From positions 40,574 to 104,573 of the forward strand of contig NZ_FOEF01000029.1 of NCBI RefSeq assembly GCF_900110575.1: a DNA stretch of 64,000 bases, in the 5' to 3' direction. The translations under genes were made by a program, and so were the position numbers. Position 1 is the first letter of the stretch. Every line of letters starts with the position of its first letter. Source of the DNA: Amycolatopsis saalfeldensis. Lineage in GTDB: Bacteria > Actinomycetota > Actinomycetes > Mycobacteriales > Pseudonocardiaceae. Shown piece by piece: positions 32,827 through 41,570 of the stretch. The notes under the pieces are model-generated. The model saw nothing but the letters and a program-made list of their open reading frames with translations, made no database searches and was not told the origin of the DNA.

Positions 32827-32848
32827 GGCGGACCGCACGCAGTCCGCC
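32827..32848 (+). terminator. Small terminator-like hairpin
   Basis: GGCGGAC and GTCCGCC pair around an 8-nt loop five bases after the stop. Confidence 0.45.
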
Positions 32849-32943
32849 GAGCCGCCGGAGGTGCCGAGTCGACGTCGGCCGGACACTTCCGGCTCTAGGC
32901 ACCCGCCAGCCGACAGCCGACTGAATCCTGAGAGGATCGCCTG

Positions 32944-33408
32944 ATGACGCTGCAGTACGCCACCGGGGACGCCACCCGTCCGGACGCCTCAGGGAACAAG
33001 GTGATCAGCCACGTCTGCAACGACCGGGGCGGCTGGGGGAGAGGATTCGTCGTCGCGGTGTCACGGCGCTGGCCGCAGCCCGAGCGCGAGTACCGAACCT
33101 GGAGCCGAACCGCCGGCTTCCGGCTCGGAGCTGTTCAGCTGGTGCAGGTGGAGCCGGACACGTGGGTCGCGAACATGGTCGCCCAGCGTGGCTACCGCAC
33201 CAGCAGCAACCCGGTGCCGCTGCGCTATGACGCACTCGAGGAGTGCCTGGCCGTCCTCGCCGCCCAGGCGGCCGAGCTGGACGCGAGCGTGCACATGCCC
33301 CGCATCGGATCCGGACTCGCCGGCGGAACCTGGGACCAGATCACTCCCGTCATCGACAACACACTGACGGCCCGAGGCATCGCCACTACCGTGTACGACC
33401 TCCCGTAG
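32944..33408 (+). CDS. Macro-domain protein (ADP-ribose binding or hydrolysis)
   Basis: The 154-residue protein is a single macro domain: LQYATGDATRPDA, then KVISHVCNDRGGWGRGF, WVANMVAQRGY, and HMPRIGSGLAGGTW near the end. These match the phage and bacterial subgroup related to ADP-ribose-1''-phosphate processing enzymes and ADP-ribosyl-protein hydrolases. It may remove ADP-ribose from proteins or nucleic acids, or clean up tRNA-splicing-type by-products. It is monocistronic; the NADAR protein at 62768 may work in the same chemistry. Confidence 0.85.
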   Translation: MTLQYATGDATRPDASGNKVISHVCNDRGGWGRGFVVAVSRRWPQPEREYRTWSRTAGFRLGAVQLVQVEPDTWVANMVAQRGYRTSSNPVPLRYDALEECLAVLAAQAAELDASVHMPRIGSGLAGGTWDQITPVIDNTLTARGIATTVYDLP

Positions 33409-33574
33409 CCGCACCACCGTCGCATCGGCCGCTGGCAGGTGACCCGGGTGGTCGCCTGCGCGGCATCCGGCCGTGACACCGGTCGGCACCGAGAAGCCAA
33501 GCAATTCCCGTCGCTTCGATCCTTCGAACCACCACTTCGGCGCCAGAGACGGAACCGGTTACCCCAGCACGATG

Positions 33575-33708
33575 GATGGGGGTTCGCGGCAAGCGCATCA
33601 CGCCCGGCCGTCCAGGGGAGACCAGCCTCGCTCCGCTCGGTCGCGCTGCGCGCGATCCCACCCCGGACGGACGAGCGTGGCACGCTTGCCCGCCCTGCGG
33701 CCCCCATC
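33575..33708 (+). promoter_or_regulatory. Family A structured leader upstream of the 33752 gene
   Basis: GATGGGGG (33575-33582) / CCCCCATC (33701-33708) encloses the helix CCGTCC/GGACGG around GAGACC and GCGATCCC, followed by GACGAGCGTGG. The CCGTCC helix replaces CCGACC of other copies with the partner strand changed to match. Confidence 0.65.
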
Positions 33709-33751
33709 CACCATGCTCCGGCGCGCCCGTTCCAACTCCAGCGCGACCGAA

Positions 33752-33928
33752 GTGGACGGACGATTGGCTCACTCTCACAACGAAAAATGCTATGACGCGC
33801 ATCAGCATTGCACGCTCAAGGCTCACACCCACACCAGTCGCTGCATTCCGCAGGACTGCCCGAAGTACCGGCACAAGCACACCGCCAACTGCTATGAGGC
33901 CGTGTTGAAATGCCGGAAGTTCACATAG
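33752..33928 (+). CDS. 58-residue protein with three HxHx3C repeats
   Basis: The likely start is a GTG at 33752. The product contains three related units: HSHNEKCYDAHQHC, HTHTSRCIPQDC and HKHTANCYEAVLKC, each with HxH, three residues, Cys and a second Cys 4-6 residues on. This regular spacing suggests a metal-binding mini-protein. The ribosome site is weak, so the start is uncertain. No known family is recognised. Confidence 0.6.
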   Translation: MDGRLAHSHNEKCYDAHQHCTLKAHTHTSRCIPQDCPKYRHKHTANCYEAVLKCRKFT

Positions 33929-34007
33929 GTCTCTTCTCTGGGGCGCTGTTCAGGACATCGCGTCGCTGGCCACGGCAGCCGGTGCCGTCGGGCGCCTGGC
34001 CCACGCT

Positions 34008-34074
34008 GCCCCAGAGCCTCGTCGAGGTGGCAAGCCGGAAAGGCGTCGGCTTGCCACCTCCCTGTCTCTGGGGC
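34008..34074 (+). promoter_or_regulatory. Family F hairpin leader upstream of the 34143 gene
   Basis: AGGTGGCAAGCCG (34025-34037) pairs with CGGCTTGCCACCT (34047-34059) around the loop GAAAGGCGT; GCCCCAGAG/CTCTGGGGC closes it outside. It ends 69 nt before the start codon. Confidence 0.65.
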
Positions 34075-34142
34075 GTCTCGGGCCGCGCTCCGCCCGGCAC
34101 CAGCTGGGCGAGCTCACGCCGAACCCGAGACCTAGGGAGCCG

Positions 34143-34883
34143 ATGACCGTGGGAGACGCATCCGCAAGCCTGACCATCCACTCCTGCCCGCCGCACCGCG
34201 TGCGCTCCGTCGCCACGATTCTCGAGGACCGCGGCCTGATCCACCGCGAACACGTCGAGCGCAGGACACTCCTCATTGGACTGACGTGCACTCCCGACCT
34301 CTGCTCACCGGGAGATCTGCTCGACCTGGCGGACGACCTGATCGACACCGCCCCCGAGGTGTCCTTCACCGTTTACGAGGATTCGACCGACGAGTGGCTC
34401 GGCTCCTTCTGCCGCTACGTCCCGGGCCTGGGACGGTTCGTCGCGAGCACCGACCATGACGGGGATGCCGTGTTCACCGCACGGGAAGTCCTCGAACTGG
34501 ACCAGATGAGTCCCGGCGACCGGCGGGCCGCACTCGGAGTCCCGTGGTCCGAGGCGATCGCGGCGATGCCGACCGACGACGCGGTCGAACCGCAGCCTTA
34601 CAACACACGCTGGGATCCGGCCAGCGGCAAAATCACCGCGCTCGGAGCCGGTCCCGACGGAGCGGACGTGACTATCACCCCGGCCTGTGTCACCGAGGTC
34701 GACGACGACGGCAACCTCGCTGACACCACGGCCGCCGACGCCGCCCTGGCCGGCAACGGATTCCTCCGCGCCAACCCGTGGGAAGCGCTCAACGTCACCT
34801 GCCGCACCTGGGGCACCGACGTCTATCTCGCACCGGAAGACACACCCGGCAGCACCGGACCGACGCCCGGCATTCAGAGCTGA
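34143..34883 (+). CDS. Hypothetical protein
   Basis: A 246-residue acidic protein starting MTVGDASASLTIHSCPPHRV. The first half is mixed alpha/beta (LLDLADDLIDTAPEVSFTVY), and the second half is strand-rich and low in charge contrast. No domain or motif is recognised. It is a single-gene unit between two structured leaders. Confidence 0.65.
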   Translation: MTVGDASASLTIHSCPPHRVRSVATILEDRGLIHREHVERRTLLIGLTCTPDLCSPGDLLDLADDLIDTAPEVSFTVYEDSTDEWLGSFCRYVPGLGRFVASTDHDGDAVFTAREVLELDQMSPGDRRAALGVPWSEAIAAMPTDDAVEPQPYNTRWDPASGKITALGAGPDGADVTITPACVTEVDDDGNLADTTAADAALAGNGFLRANPWEALNVTCRTWGTDVYLAPEDTPGSTGPTPGIQS

Positions 34884-35004
34884 CTCCCACCGCTACGTCC
34901 GCCGGTGCCGGACCCGTTCCAACGGAGGTCGTCCGGCGCCGGCGGCGACCGTCGGTCCGACTTCGCGCCTCGGCGTCGCCCCGCCTCGAAAGGACCTCGC
35001 TCTC

Positions 35005-35727
35005 ATGCACGTCATCCAGGCCAGCGGCGGAATCGGCAGCTGGGCCACCGCTCAGCGCGTCGCCGCCAAGCACGGCACCCACGACATGATCCTCTTGTTC
35101 TGCGACACACTGATCGAGGAAGACAGCCTCTACGCCTTCCTGACCGAGTCAGCCGAGCAGCTCGGCGCGCGACTTGTGCGCGTAACTGACGGCCGCACCC
35201 CGTTCGAGGTCTACTGGCACGCACGGTTCCTCGGCAACGCGCGTCTCGCGCCCTGCTCCAAAATTCTCAAGCAGCAACCCGCCCGTCGCTGGCTCGACGA
35301 GCACGCCGATCCTGACGCAACCACCTTGTACGTCGGGATCGATGCCGGGGAAACCCGGCGGATACCCGGCATTCGCAAGGGCTGGGCGCCCTGGCATGTG
35401 GAGTTCCCGCTGACCAACGAGCCGGGTTTGACCAAGGCCGCGATGCTGGCTGAGGCGCGGTCCCTCGGCCTGACCCCGCCGGCCGCATACGACGAAGGAT
35501 TCGCCCACGCGAATTGCGCGGGCTGCTGTGTGCGCGGAGGACAGGCGCACTGGCTGCGCCTGCTGGAACGTCATCCTGATCGGTTCGCTGACTACGAGCG
35601 ACGTGAGGACGAGTTCCGTGCCGAGTTCGGCGATGTCGCGATCCTCAAGGAGCAGCGCGACGGTGTCGTGCGTCCCCTCACGCTTGCCGAACTACGGCGT
35701 CGCAATGAACGAAGGGAACCCGAGTAG
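35005..35727 (+). CDS. PP-loop ATPase of the PAPS-reductase-like superfamily
   Basis: The 240-residue protein starts MHVIQASGGIGSWATAQRVA, with the PP-loop SGGIGS, then LLFCDTLIEEDSLYAFL as in PAPS reductase-like enzymes, and a C-terminal Cys cluster (HANCAGCCVRGGQAHW). Such proteins adenylate substrates or reduce/transfer sulfur; phage and plasmid versions are mostly uncharacterised. It could modify tRNA or DNA. GAAAGGACC lies upstream of the ATG at 35005. A second, longer PP-loop protein is encoded at 54670. Confidence 0.8.
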   Translation: MHVIQASGGIGSWATAQRVAAKHGTHDMILLFCDTLIEEDSLYAFLTESAEQLGARLVRVTDGRTPFEVYWHARFLGNARLAPCSKILKQQPARRWLDEHADPDATTLYVGIDAGETRRIPGIRKGWAPWHVEFPLTNEPGLTKAAMLAEARSLGLTPPAAYDEGFAHANCAGCCVRGGQAHWLRLLERHPDRFADYERREDEFRAEFGDVAILKEQRDGVVRPLTLAELRRRNERREPE

Positions 35728-35815
35728 TCGTCCATGAACGGCACCGAAAAACTGTGGATTGCCCGCGCCCTCGCCCGCATGAAATTCGCATCGAAGATGC
35801 CGAGCAGGACGGGCA

Positions 35816-36403
35816 TCAGCGGCCGAGTGTCCACCACAGCGCTTCGTCGGCCCCGTTAAAGAAGCTGCCGCCGTGAACCGGATCTCCGCCGAGGTAGACG
35901 CGCCCGGTGATCAGATGATGCTCTGCGTCGGCGCGCGCCGCGCTCGGCCTGCCTTGGTCCCACGGCGCGCGGGTGCTCAGGGTGAGCTCAGACTGTCCTC
36001 GTGTCCAGGTCAGTGCGGCGAGCTGGCCACCGATGTACTCGCTTCGGTCGTTGAGCGATGTCAGCTGATCGGCGTGCCGGGCGATGTCGTCCTCACTGCG
36101 CAGCGCCGGCTCGGGATCGGCGATGCCCAGTGCCTGGACGACGGCCAGCGGGTCTGCCTCGATGAGTTCCACGATGTCCAGTGCGATACAGCCTGGCCAC
36201 GGATAGGGCTTGCGGGCGCCGGTTAGCCAGATCTCCGGTGCTTCAGAGCTTGACCCGTTGCGCCAAAGCTGGGCGAAGAAGCTGCTGGTGCCCTCGTCCC
36301 AGCCCCAGATGCTCTGGTCTTCCCAGCCGAGCAGGTCAATGGCGTCGTGCAACTGGTAGCCAGGCCGAGCATTGTGATTGCGGGAGTTCGCGGAAGTGCT
36401 CAT
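35816..36403 (-). CDS. Hypothetical protein
   Basis: The 195-residue protein starts MSTSANSRNHNARPGYQLHD; AAAGGGG lies upstream of the ATG at 36403. It has Trp-rich segments (LGWEDQSIWGWDEG, FAQLWRNG) and an acidic helical middle. It is one of the few minus-strand genes in this half and converges on the PP-loop gene. No family is recognised. Confidence 0.6.
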   Translation of the reverse strand: MSTSANSRNHNARPGYQLHDAIDLLGWEDQSIWGWDEGTSSFFAQLWRNGSSSEAPEIWLTGARKPYPWPGCIALDIVELIEADPLAVVQALGIADPEPALRSEDDIARHADQLTSLNDRSEYIGGQLAALTWTRGQSELTLSTRAPWDQGRPSAARADAEHHLITGRVYLGGDPVHGGSFFNGADEALWWTLGR

Positions 36404-36639
36404 ACCGGGCAGTCTGCCCCTTTCGTTCCCGCGCTCGCTCGACGAAAGTGTCCGGCAGAACCTCCGTCCAGCGCCTCGGCGCGGCACCGATCGGCGCGGG
36501 CTGCGAGTCCCGCCGCCCTTCCCGCCTACCGCAGGTCGACAGCTCGGCTTTGGCGGATCCGCCGGCGCTGCTGGTGACGGGTGCTGCTGACGCCACAAGC
36601 CCAGCACAACGCCCGGGGGCGAGCGGCGCAGCGTTCCAC

Positions 36640-36775
36640 GCACGTCCGTTCCGGTGAGACACGCCCCTGCGGGGTCGCGCTCCGCGCGATCACACCCGAA
36701 CGAACGCCCACTCCTCGCCGCGCCGTCCTGCGGACCCCCGAACGCCGTGCTCAGGCCGAGGCCGTCAGCAACACC
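36640..36775 (+). promoter_or_regulatory. Composite A/B leader upstream of lsr2
   Basis: It contains GGTGAGAC, a CCCC/GGGG hairpin, GCGCGATCACACC and the family B tail CGCCGTCCTGCGGACCCCC. The rest of the 36404-36801 gap is the divergent start of the 35816 gene. Confidence 0.5.
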
Positions 36776-36801
36776 TGCACACCAGAAGGAGCCACCGGCC
36801 C

Positions 36802-37179
36802 ATGGCGACAAAGGAAACCGTCATCACCGTCGACGACATCAGCGGCAACCCCGCGGTCGCGACCAAGAAGTTCGCGCTGGACGGCGTCCACTACGAGATC
36901 GACCTCGACGCCGACAACCTCGCTTACCTCGAAGAACTGCTGCTGAAGTACGCCAGCGCCGGACGCCGGGTCGGCGGGCGCAAGACCTCGCCCAAGTCCG
37001 TGTCCGAAGTACCCGCGTCGGCGCAGTCCCAGCCGGAGGACCTCAAGGGCCAGGTCCGTGCCTGGGCCGGCGCGAACGGCTACACCGTCGCTTCGGTGGG
37101 TCGCCTGAGCAACAAGGTCATCCAGGCCTACCTCAAGGCGACCAACCCGCGGACGAAGGGCTCCCGCAAGCGCTCCTGA
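36802..37179 (+). CDS. lsr2: Lsr2-family nucleoid-associated protein
   Basis: The 125-residue protein has the Lsr2 layout: an N-terminal dimerisation domain (VTVDDISGNPAVATKKFALD, then GVHYEIDLDADNLAYLEELL), a basic linker, and the C-terminal DNA-binding helix pair (VRAWAGANGYTVASVGRLSN). Lsr2 binds AT-rich DNA and silences foreign genes, an H-NS-like role in actinobacteria. The usual RGR hook reads VGR here, losing one arginine, so DNA binding may be weaker or different. An element-borne copy could regulate the host or the element itself. Confidence 0.88.
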   Translation: MATKETVITVDDISGNPAVATKKFALDGVHYEIDLDADNLAYLEELLLKYASAGRRVGGRKTSPKSVSEVPASAQSQPEDLKGQVRAWAGANGYTVASVGRLSNKVIQAYLKATNPRTKGSRKRS

Positions 37180-37312
37180 CGCCGAACTGGATCCGGCGGG
37201 CGTGCTCGGCGCGCCCGCCGGACCGACCGGCGCTCTTCGTCGATCGCAGCACCGCCGCGTGAGAGCGCGATCAACCTCCCCGCCGTCGCCCGAGCCCCCA
37301 AGGAGCCCAGTC

Positions 37313-37606
37313 ATGTCCACCTACGACTTCGCCGACCCAACCCGCCCGAGCAACACCGGCAAGCCTTCGGTCATCATCAGCCACACCGCTGCGAGCGCAA
37401 CCCCGACTGTCCAGATCCAGCTGGCCGGATTCAGCAGCGGCCAGGAAAAGAACCTCGAGCGCATCGCAGTAAAGCTCTGCGCGGCCGCGGCCAGCGGCAA
37501 CGCGAAGACGTGCAACGACCTGCTCGCCCGTCTCGGCAAGGCCGGCCTTCCCGACGCCGAAGTCGACCGCGCGCGCGGAATTCTCGCCGCCATCCACACC
37601 GCCTGA
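37313..37606 (+). CDS. Hypothetical helical protein
   Basis: A 97-residue protein with AAGGAG upstream of the ATG. It has an extended start (MSTYDFADPTRPSNTGKPSV) and a helical second half (EKNLERIAVKLCAAAASGN, ARLGKAGLPDAEVDRARG). It lies 133 bp downstream of lsr2 and ends at a perfect hairpin terminator, so the two could form one unit. Function unknown. Confidence 0.65.
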   Translation: MSTYDFADPTRPSNTGKPSVIISHTAASATPTVQIQLAGFSSGQEKNLERIAVKLCAAAASGNAKTCNDLLARLGKAGLPDAEVDRARGILAAIHTA

Positions 37607-37616
37607 GCGCGGTGCT

Positions 37617-37648
37617 GTGCTCCCCTCCTCGCACGAGGAGGGGAGCAC
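37617..37648 (+). terminator. Terminator hairpin
   Basis: GTGCTCCCCTCCTC pairs perfectly with GAGGAGGGGAGCAC around GCAC, ten bases after the stop. Confidence 0.75.
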
Positions 37649-37799
37649 GCAAGTCCGTTATCAGGCGATGAACTTGCGGCACTCAAGGCAAGGTCCACTG
37701 TGGACACCTACTTCTCGTCGCGAAGCCGCGAAAACAGCGCTGATTCAACCCGGCCTGCGCCGAGCAGACCGCCCGCGTCACCGCGAAGGAGAGCCACAC

Positions 37800-38249
37800 G
37801 TGAAGCACAACCTCGACAGCCTCGCGACACTGCACGAGCTCGTCCGTGCGAACCGGCCCCCGGGCCATCGCGACGGCCCAGTGGTGCGGGACCCCCGACA
37901 CGTGTTCTATCGGCCGATCTTCACCACCTTGACCGCTCTAGCCGCTTCTCAGCCGCCGGACTCGTACGAGGTCTTCCTCGGACGACACCTGCTGGGAAAC
38001 GTCGTGCGCTTCGCCTGGGGCGACTGGGGCTCCTACTGTGCTGCCGACGGACGCGGCCTTCCAGTGCAGGACACCCGGGCTGGTGCCGCCGGCCAGCTAC
38101 TGCACCTGGCCCGTACTACAGAACACCGGTGTGAGCGCACCAGCCGCAGGATCTCCTGCCCGGCAGTGAGCGACAGCATCCACCGCTGCTACATCGCTCC
38201 GCTCGACCGCCAGCACTACTGCGAATGCGTGTGCGGTACCTACCTGTAA
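37800..38249 (+). CDS. Hypothetical protein with C-terminal Cys-rich tail
   Basis: From the GTG at 37800 (AAGGAGAG upstream) the product has 149 residues and ends in a Cys/His-rich tail (HRCERTSRRISCPAVSD, HRCYIAPL, HYCECVCGTYL). That tail could hold one or two zinc ions. The leader contains a GCGATGAAC stretch as in family B. No family is recognised. Confidence 0.6.
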   Translation: MKHNLDSLATLHELVRANRPPGHRDGPVVRDPRHVFYRPIFTTLTALAASQPPDSYEVFLGRHLLGNVVRFAWGDWGSYCAADGRGLPVQDTRAGAAGQLLHLARTTEHRCERTSRRISCPAVSDSIHRCYIAPLDRQHYCECVCGTYL

Positions 38250-38341
38250 CGCAAAGGACCCGGCCAGCGGGCTGCTGATCACCGTGCTCGCGCAGCCCGG
38301 TCCCGCTCGGCGGCCGCCCGCACCGTGCGCCCGTCCCCTCC

Positions 38342-38374
38342 GGTGGTCAAGCCGAAACGCGTGGCTTGACCACC
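38342..38374 (+). promoter_or_regulatory. Family F hairpin leader upstream of the 38461 gene
   Basis: GGTGGTCAAGCC pairs with GGCTTGACCACC around the loop GAAACGCGT; it ends 86 nt before the start codon. Confidence 0.65.
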
Positions 38375-38460
38375 TCTCGGCGCCGGACGCGACCGGCGAC
38401 AGCGCCGCCGAGCGAGACCGGCGCCGCACAGCCCCTTTTCCTATACAGGAAGGTCTTCGC

Positions 38461-38922
38461 ATGTCCGCATGGATTGTCTCCAGCGGGCACATCGATGTGC
38501 TCGTCAACGCGCTGGCGCAGTACGGCGTCGTCGCCCCCGACCTCGGCGCCCGAGGCTTCCGCGCCCTGGGGCAGAAGCTCTGGCAGGAAAACCACACGTC
38601 CGTCGACTACCGCTACGGCAAGGAAACCCGGTCGCCCGACTACCTCCTGCGCACCACCGAGGCCAGCCTCGACCCGATCGTGGTGCTCAAGGCCGTGTCC
38701 TGCTTCGACTACCAGACCTGCGAACACCCAGGCTGGCACGACAGCGAAGTCCACGAGCTGACGACCGCGCTGCACACCGCGATCCTCGAACGCCACCCTG
38801 ACCTCGCCGTGCTGGTCACCGGGCCCTTCGGCGAAACCTATCGCTATCGGACCCTTCCTGACTGGGAGCGCGCCCCCTGGGGCATCGAGGTGCTTGACGA
38901 GGCCATCCCCGTGCACGCCTGA
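38461..38922 (+). CDS. Hypothetical protein
   Basis: A 153-residue protein starting MSAWIVSSGHIDVLVNALAQ, with AGGAAGG upstream. The motif HIDVLVNALAQYG and later FDYQTCEHPGWHDSEVH are typical of a small family of phage-borne proteins whose role I cannot state. It is acidic and lacks membrane segments. Confidence 0.65.
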   Translation: MSAWIVSSGHIDVLVNALAQYGVVAPDLGARGFRALGQKLWQENHTSVDYRYGKETRSPDYLLRTTEASLDPIVVLKAVSCFDYQTCEHPGWHDSEVHELTTALHTAILERHPDLAVLVTGPFGETYRYRTLPDWERAPWGIEVLDEAIPVHA

Positions 38923-39004
38923 CTCTCGCGGCTCGCCGGCGGCAGACCCGCCGGCGAGCCGCACTGGACATGACCCCGCAACTCGAGTCCGGAAGGACAC
39001 GACG

Positions 39005-39457
39005 ATGAACACCCACGACCCACTCCACGACCCCGAACGGCTCGTGCTGAGCATCCGCGAGCAGGTCACGGCCTGGACCCGAGACGACGTTCCGGCCACC
39101 ATCGCGCTGGAGAACATCGGCAATCTGCTCGCCCCGCACAGCAGCACCCCTGACTCCCAACCTTCCCTGCCTGTCGAGATTTCGGCGGAAGAACCGCCGA
39201 TCATCGCATGGATGCAGGCCTGGAACGACGGACGGCGCGCGTTCAATGACGATCGCTGGCCGAACCCGAAACCCGCCGCCGAATACACGCGCAATCCCCA
39301 CGATCTGCACCTGGACTTCGCGCTGCACTACTGGTGGGCACGCGGGAACCACGGCAACGCCAGCCCGGTAGACAACTACGGCCACATTCCACACTCACTG
39401 TTCAATGAGGATCTCGGCCGGTCGACCCCGCCGCCCGAGCCATTGGACAATCCGTGA
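39005..39457 (+). CDS. Hypothetical protein
   Basis: A 150-residue protein with GGAAGGA before the ATG. It contains LVLSIREQVTAWTRDDVPA and a Trp/His-rich segment (DLHLDFALHYWWARGNHGN). It follows the 38461 gene by 82 bp with no strong hairpin named between them, so they may be cotranscribed. No family is recognised. Confidence 0.6.
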   Translation: MNTHDPLHDPERLVLSIREQVTAWTRDDVPATIALENIGNLLAPHSSTPDSQPSLPVEISAEEPPIIAWMQAWNDGRRAFNDDRWPNPKPAAEYTRNPHDLHLDFALHYWWARGNHGNASPVDNYGHIPHSLFNEDLGRSTPPPEPLDNP

Positions 39458-39599
39458 CCTCAGCCCCGGGACCGCGGGGCCCAGCTTCCCGCGGTCCCGG
39501 GGGCAACACCTGTCCGGTCTGGTGTGTGGCCGCACCCCAGCTGATGCCGCCCGGACCGGGACGCTCATCGAGACGTCCCGGACGGAGCAGCCCCACGCG

Positions 39600-39790
39600 T
39601 CGAGGGCTCACCCATGCTGACCGGCGGCCGCGGCTGCGCCCAAGATCCCACCAGCCCGGCCGACCGGGGGAGACCAGCCTCGCTGCGCTCGGTCGCGCTG
39701 CGCGCGATCCCACCCCGGTCGGACGAGCGCGCGATCCTGGCCGGTCCGCCACCGCCGGTCTTGCCGGCTCCGCCCCCAACACCGGGGGAC
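39600..39790 (+). promoter_or_regulatory. Family A structured leader upstream of the 39837 operon
   Basis: Flank CGGCTGCGCCC, helix CCGACCGGGG (39660-39669) / CCCCGGTCGG (39713-39722) around GAGACC and GCGATCCC, then GACGAGCGCG; further hairpins run to 39790. It ends about 47 nt before the start codon. Confidence 0.6.
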
Positions 39791-39836
39791 CGCATCGCCA
39801 GGCCAGCTGGCGAGGACCGCAACCGGGAGCCGGCAC

Positions 39837-40061
39837 ATGGACAAAGCCGAGTACGTGGCACAACAACTTCACCACATGGCGCCTGATCGACGTCTCAAAG
39901 ACGTTGTCAGCGCCGTCAGGCTGATCGACCATCACCGCACGGCCAACCCGTCCCCCGAACACATCCAGGCGCAGCTGACCAAGACCCTCTCCAGCCGTGC
40001 GCCGTTCACGCAGTTGCCGTTCATCGAAGCAGCCGTGAAGAACCTGGCCAACCGCGCATGA
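39837..40061 (+). CDS. Small helical protein, paralogue of the 47440 product
   Basis: The 74-residue protein begins MDKAEYVAQQLHHMAPDRRL and ends FIEAAVKNLANRA. It aligns end to end with the 74-residue product at 47440 (MAMKKPADVAREVAQIAGGN ... FIKAAVNGLKA). Its TGA overlaps the ATG of the next gene (ATGA), so the two are translationally coupled. An all-helical fold is likely; function unknown. Confidence 0.65.
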   Translation: MDKAEYVAQQLHHMAPDRRLKDVVSAVRLIDHHRTANPSPEHIQAQLTKTLSSRAPFTQLPFIEAAVKNLANRA

Positions 40062-40288
40062 AGCCAATGGCCATCGCAGACGAACTCGCGCCGCGGCACC
40101 GGCGCATCTGCGAGTCGAACCTGATCAAGCTGGTGGCCTTTGTCGTCACCGACATCAACCTGCGTCTCGGTGACGCGGAGATCATCACTCGCCTGATGCA
40201 GCAGTGCGAAGCCGTCGTGGCCGGGCTGCAGCAGCACGAGATCGCCGAGGTCGTTCGCGACATCCGCGCCGTACACCGCAAGCCCTGA
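40058..40288 (+). CDS. Small helical protein coupled to the 39837 gene
   Basis: The 76-residue product starts MKPMAIADELAPRHRRICES and is predicted helical throughout (LIKLVAFVVTDINLRLGDA, VAGLQQHEIAEVVRDIRAVH). It begins within the stop of the preceding gene. The two probably act together, perhaps as a complex, but neither is recognised. Confidence 0.65.
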   Translation: MKPMAIADELAPRHRRICESNLIKLVAFVVTDINLRLGDAEIITRLMQQCEAVVAGLQQHEIAEVVRDIRAVHRKP

Positions 40289-40353
40289 CGCCGCAGCCCG
40301 CCCCGGTCCACCACCGGGGCGGGCGTCACACCGTAGACCGGCGCCGCGATCGC

Positions 40354-40459
40354 CCGAGCGTTCCAGCGCCGCAGCCGACGCGAGTGAGACCAGCCTCGCT
40401 GCGCTCGGTCGCACGTGCCGCGCGATCTCACATCGGTCGGCCGAGCACGGAACGCTCGG
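40354..40459 (+). promoter_or_regulatory. Family A structured leader upstream of the 40542 gene
   Basis: CCGAGCGTTCC (40354-40364) / GGAACGCTCGG (40449-40459) encloses GTGAGACC and GCGATCTCAC, where GTGAGA and TCTCAC themselves pair. It is a compact version of the family A element. Confidence 0.65.
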
Positions 40460-40541
40460 CCTCACCGACGGCACCCGGTCTCCCAGTGACGCGCTCGCCC
40501 GCGGGCGAGCGGCCCCATTCCACCGTCTACAGGAGACACGT

Positions 40542-41042
40542 GTGAAGCACATCGCACCGCTGATCAGCGGATCCCCACCGGTCGGATCTGAAACACTGCT
40601 GAACATCCTGGACTGGAACTGGATCAACTGGCTCAACGTGCTGATCCCGTTCGCCATCTACGCGGCGATCTTCATCGGCGCCGACGCGCTGATACAGCGC
40701 CTCTACCACCGTGACCGGCTTTGCGTGATCCAGGAACACGGCCTGCGCGGCGGGTTCACCGAGCACGCCACCAACGCATTCCAGGTCAAGCTCACCGAAC
40801 TGCAGTGGCTGTTGTTCCAGCTGTACGAACACATGGAAGCACGTGGTGTTGCGGCGGGAAACGACGGCTCGATCAGCCTGACCTTTCCCACCCGCTTCTG
40901 GACGGCTGACACAGCCGCCCGCGTCGGGGTTGAAATCACCAGCAGCTCTTTCGGTGACGAACGAGTATCTGTGTTCCCCTCCATCGACGGCGCACTCGTG
41001 GAAGTCCGCTGGTGGCACCAGATCGAAATGAAGACCGGCTAG
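40542..41042 (+). CDS. Membrane-anchored hypothetical protein
   Basis: The 166-residue protein has a hydrophobic segment (WLNVLIPFAIYAAIFIGADAL, ~29-49) and a soluble C-terminal part. AGGAGAC lies upstream of the GTG start. It may anchor a small cytosolic or outer domain to the membrane. No family is recognised. Confidence 0.65.
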   Translation: MKHIAPLISGSPPVGSETLLNILDWNWINWLNVLIPFAIYAAIFIGADALIQRLYHRDRLCVIQEHGLRGGFTEHATNAFQVKLTELQWLLFQLYEHMEARGVAAGNDGSISLTFPTRFWTADTAARVGVEITSSSFGDERVSVFPSIDGALVEVRWWHQIEMKTG

Positions 41043-41050
41043 CCGATTCC

Positions 41051-41090
41051 GGCCGCGGGCCCGGCACTCACCAGCGCCGGACCCGCGGCC
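41051..41090 (+). terminator. Terminator hairpin
   Basis: GGCCGCGGGCCCGGC pairs with GCCGGACCCGCGGCC with one mismatch and a 10-nt loop, eight bases after the stop. The next 350 bp contain no gene I can support. Confidence 0.65.
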
Positions 41091-41438
41091 TACCTCCAAA
41101 CCGCGGGACCTCGGCGGCGCCAACTGCTGACCGGAGCGCGGGCACGACCCCAGACCATGTCGGCGTGCGTGAATGCGAAAAGCGCAGCAGCCCGTCCGGC
41201 GGCGTGTCCGCGCTCCGGTCATGTCCTTGGCGGCCTCCTCGACTGCTGAAAGCACCTCGCCACTCCGCTGGGCCACCCCGCAGATCCGGATAGCAGGCAT
41301 GCATCGCGCTACTCACAACGGCCGCAAAACCCTGTTGCGCAAAGGAAGTCTGACCCTCAGGGATCGACACGGTCGCCGGTCTGCCCGTCGGCAACTCGCG
41401 CCAGACTTCCCTGGACACGCGGCCACACACGATCCGAG

Positions 41439-41504
41439 CGGGACGGCACGGTCAAGGGCGCGCTTCGCGCGGCCTCCGGCTACACCCCTGACCGTGCCGT
41501 CCCG
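41439..41504 (+). promoter_or_regulatory. Structured leader upstream of the 41571 gene (D/E-like)
   Basis: CGGGACGGCACGGTCA (41439-41454) pairs perfectly over 16 bp with 41489-41504. The interior AGGGCGCGCTTCGCGCGGCC resembles the family D and E cores. Confidence 0.6.
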
Positions 41505-41570
41505 ACCGGATAAGGCCCGGGCCCCGCGCCGCAAGGAGAAGACCTTCGGTGAGTACGAGAGGCCTGACCG

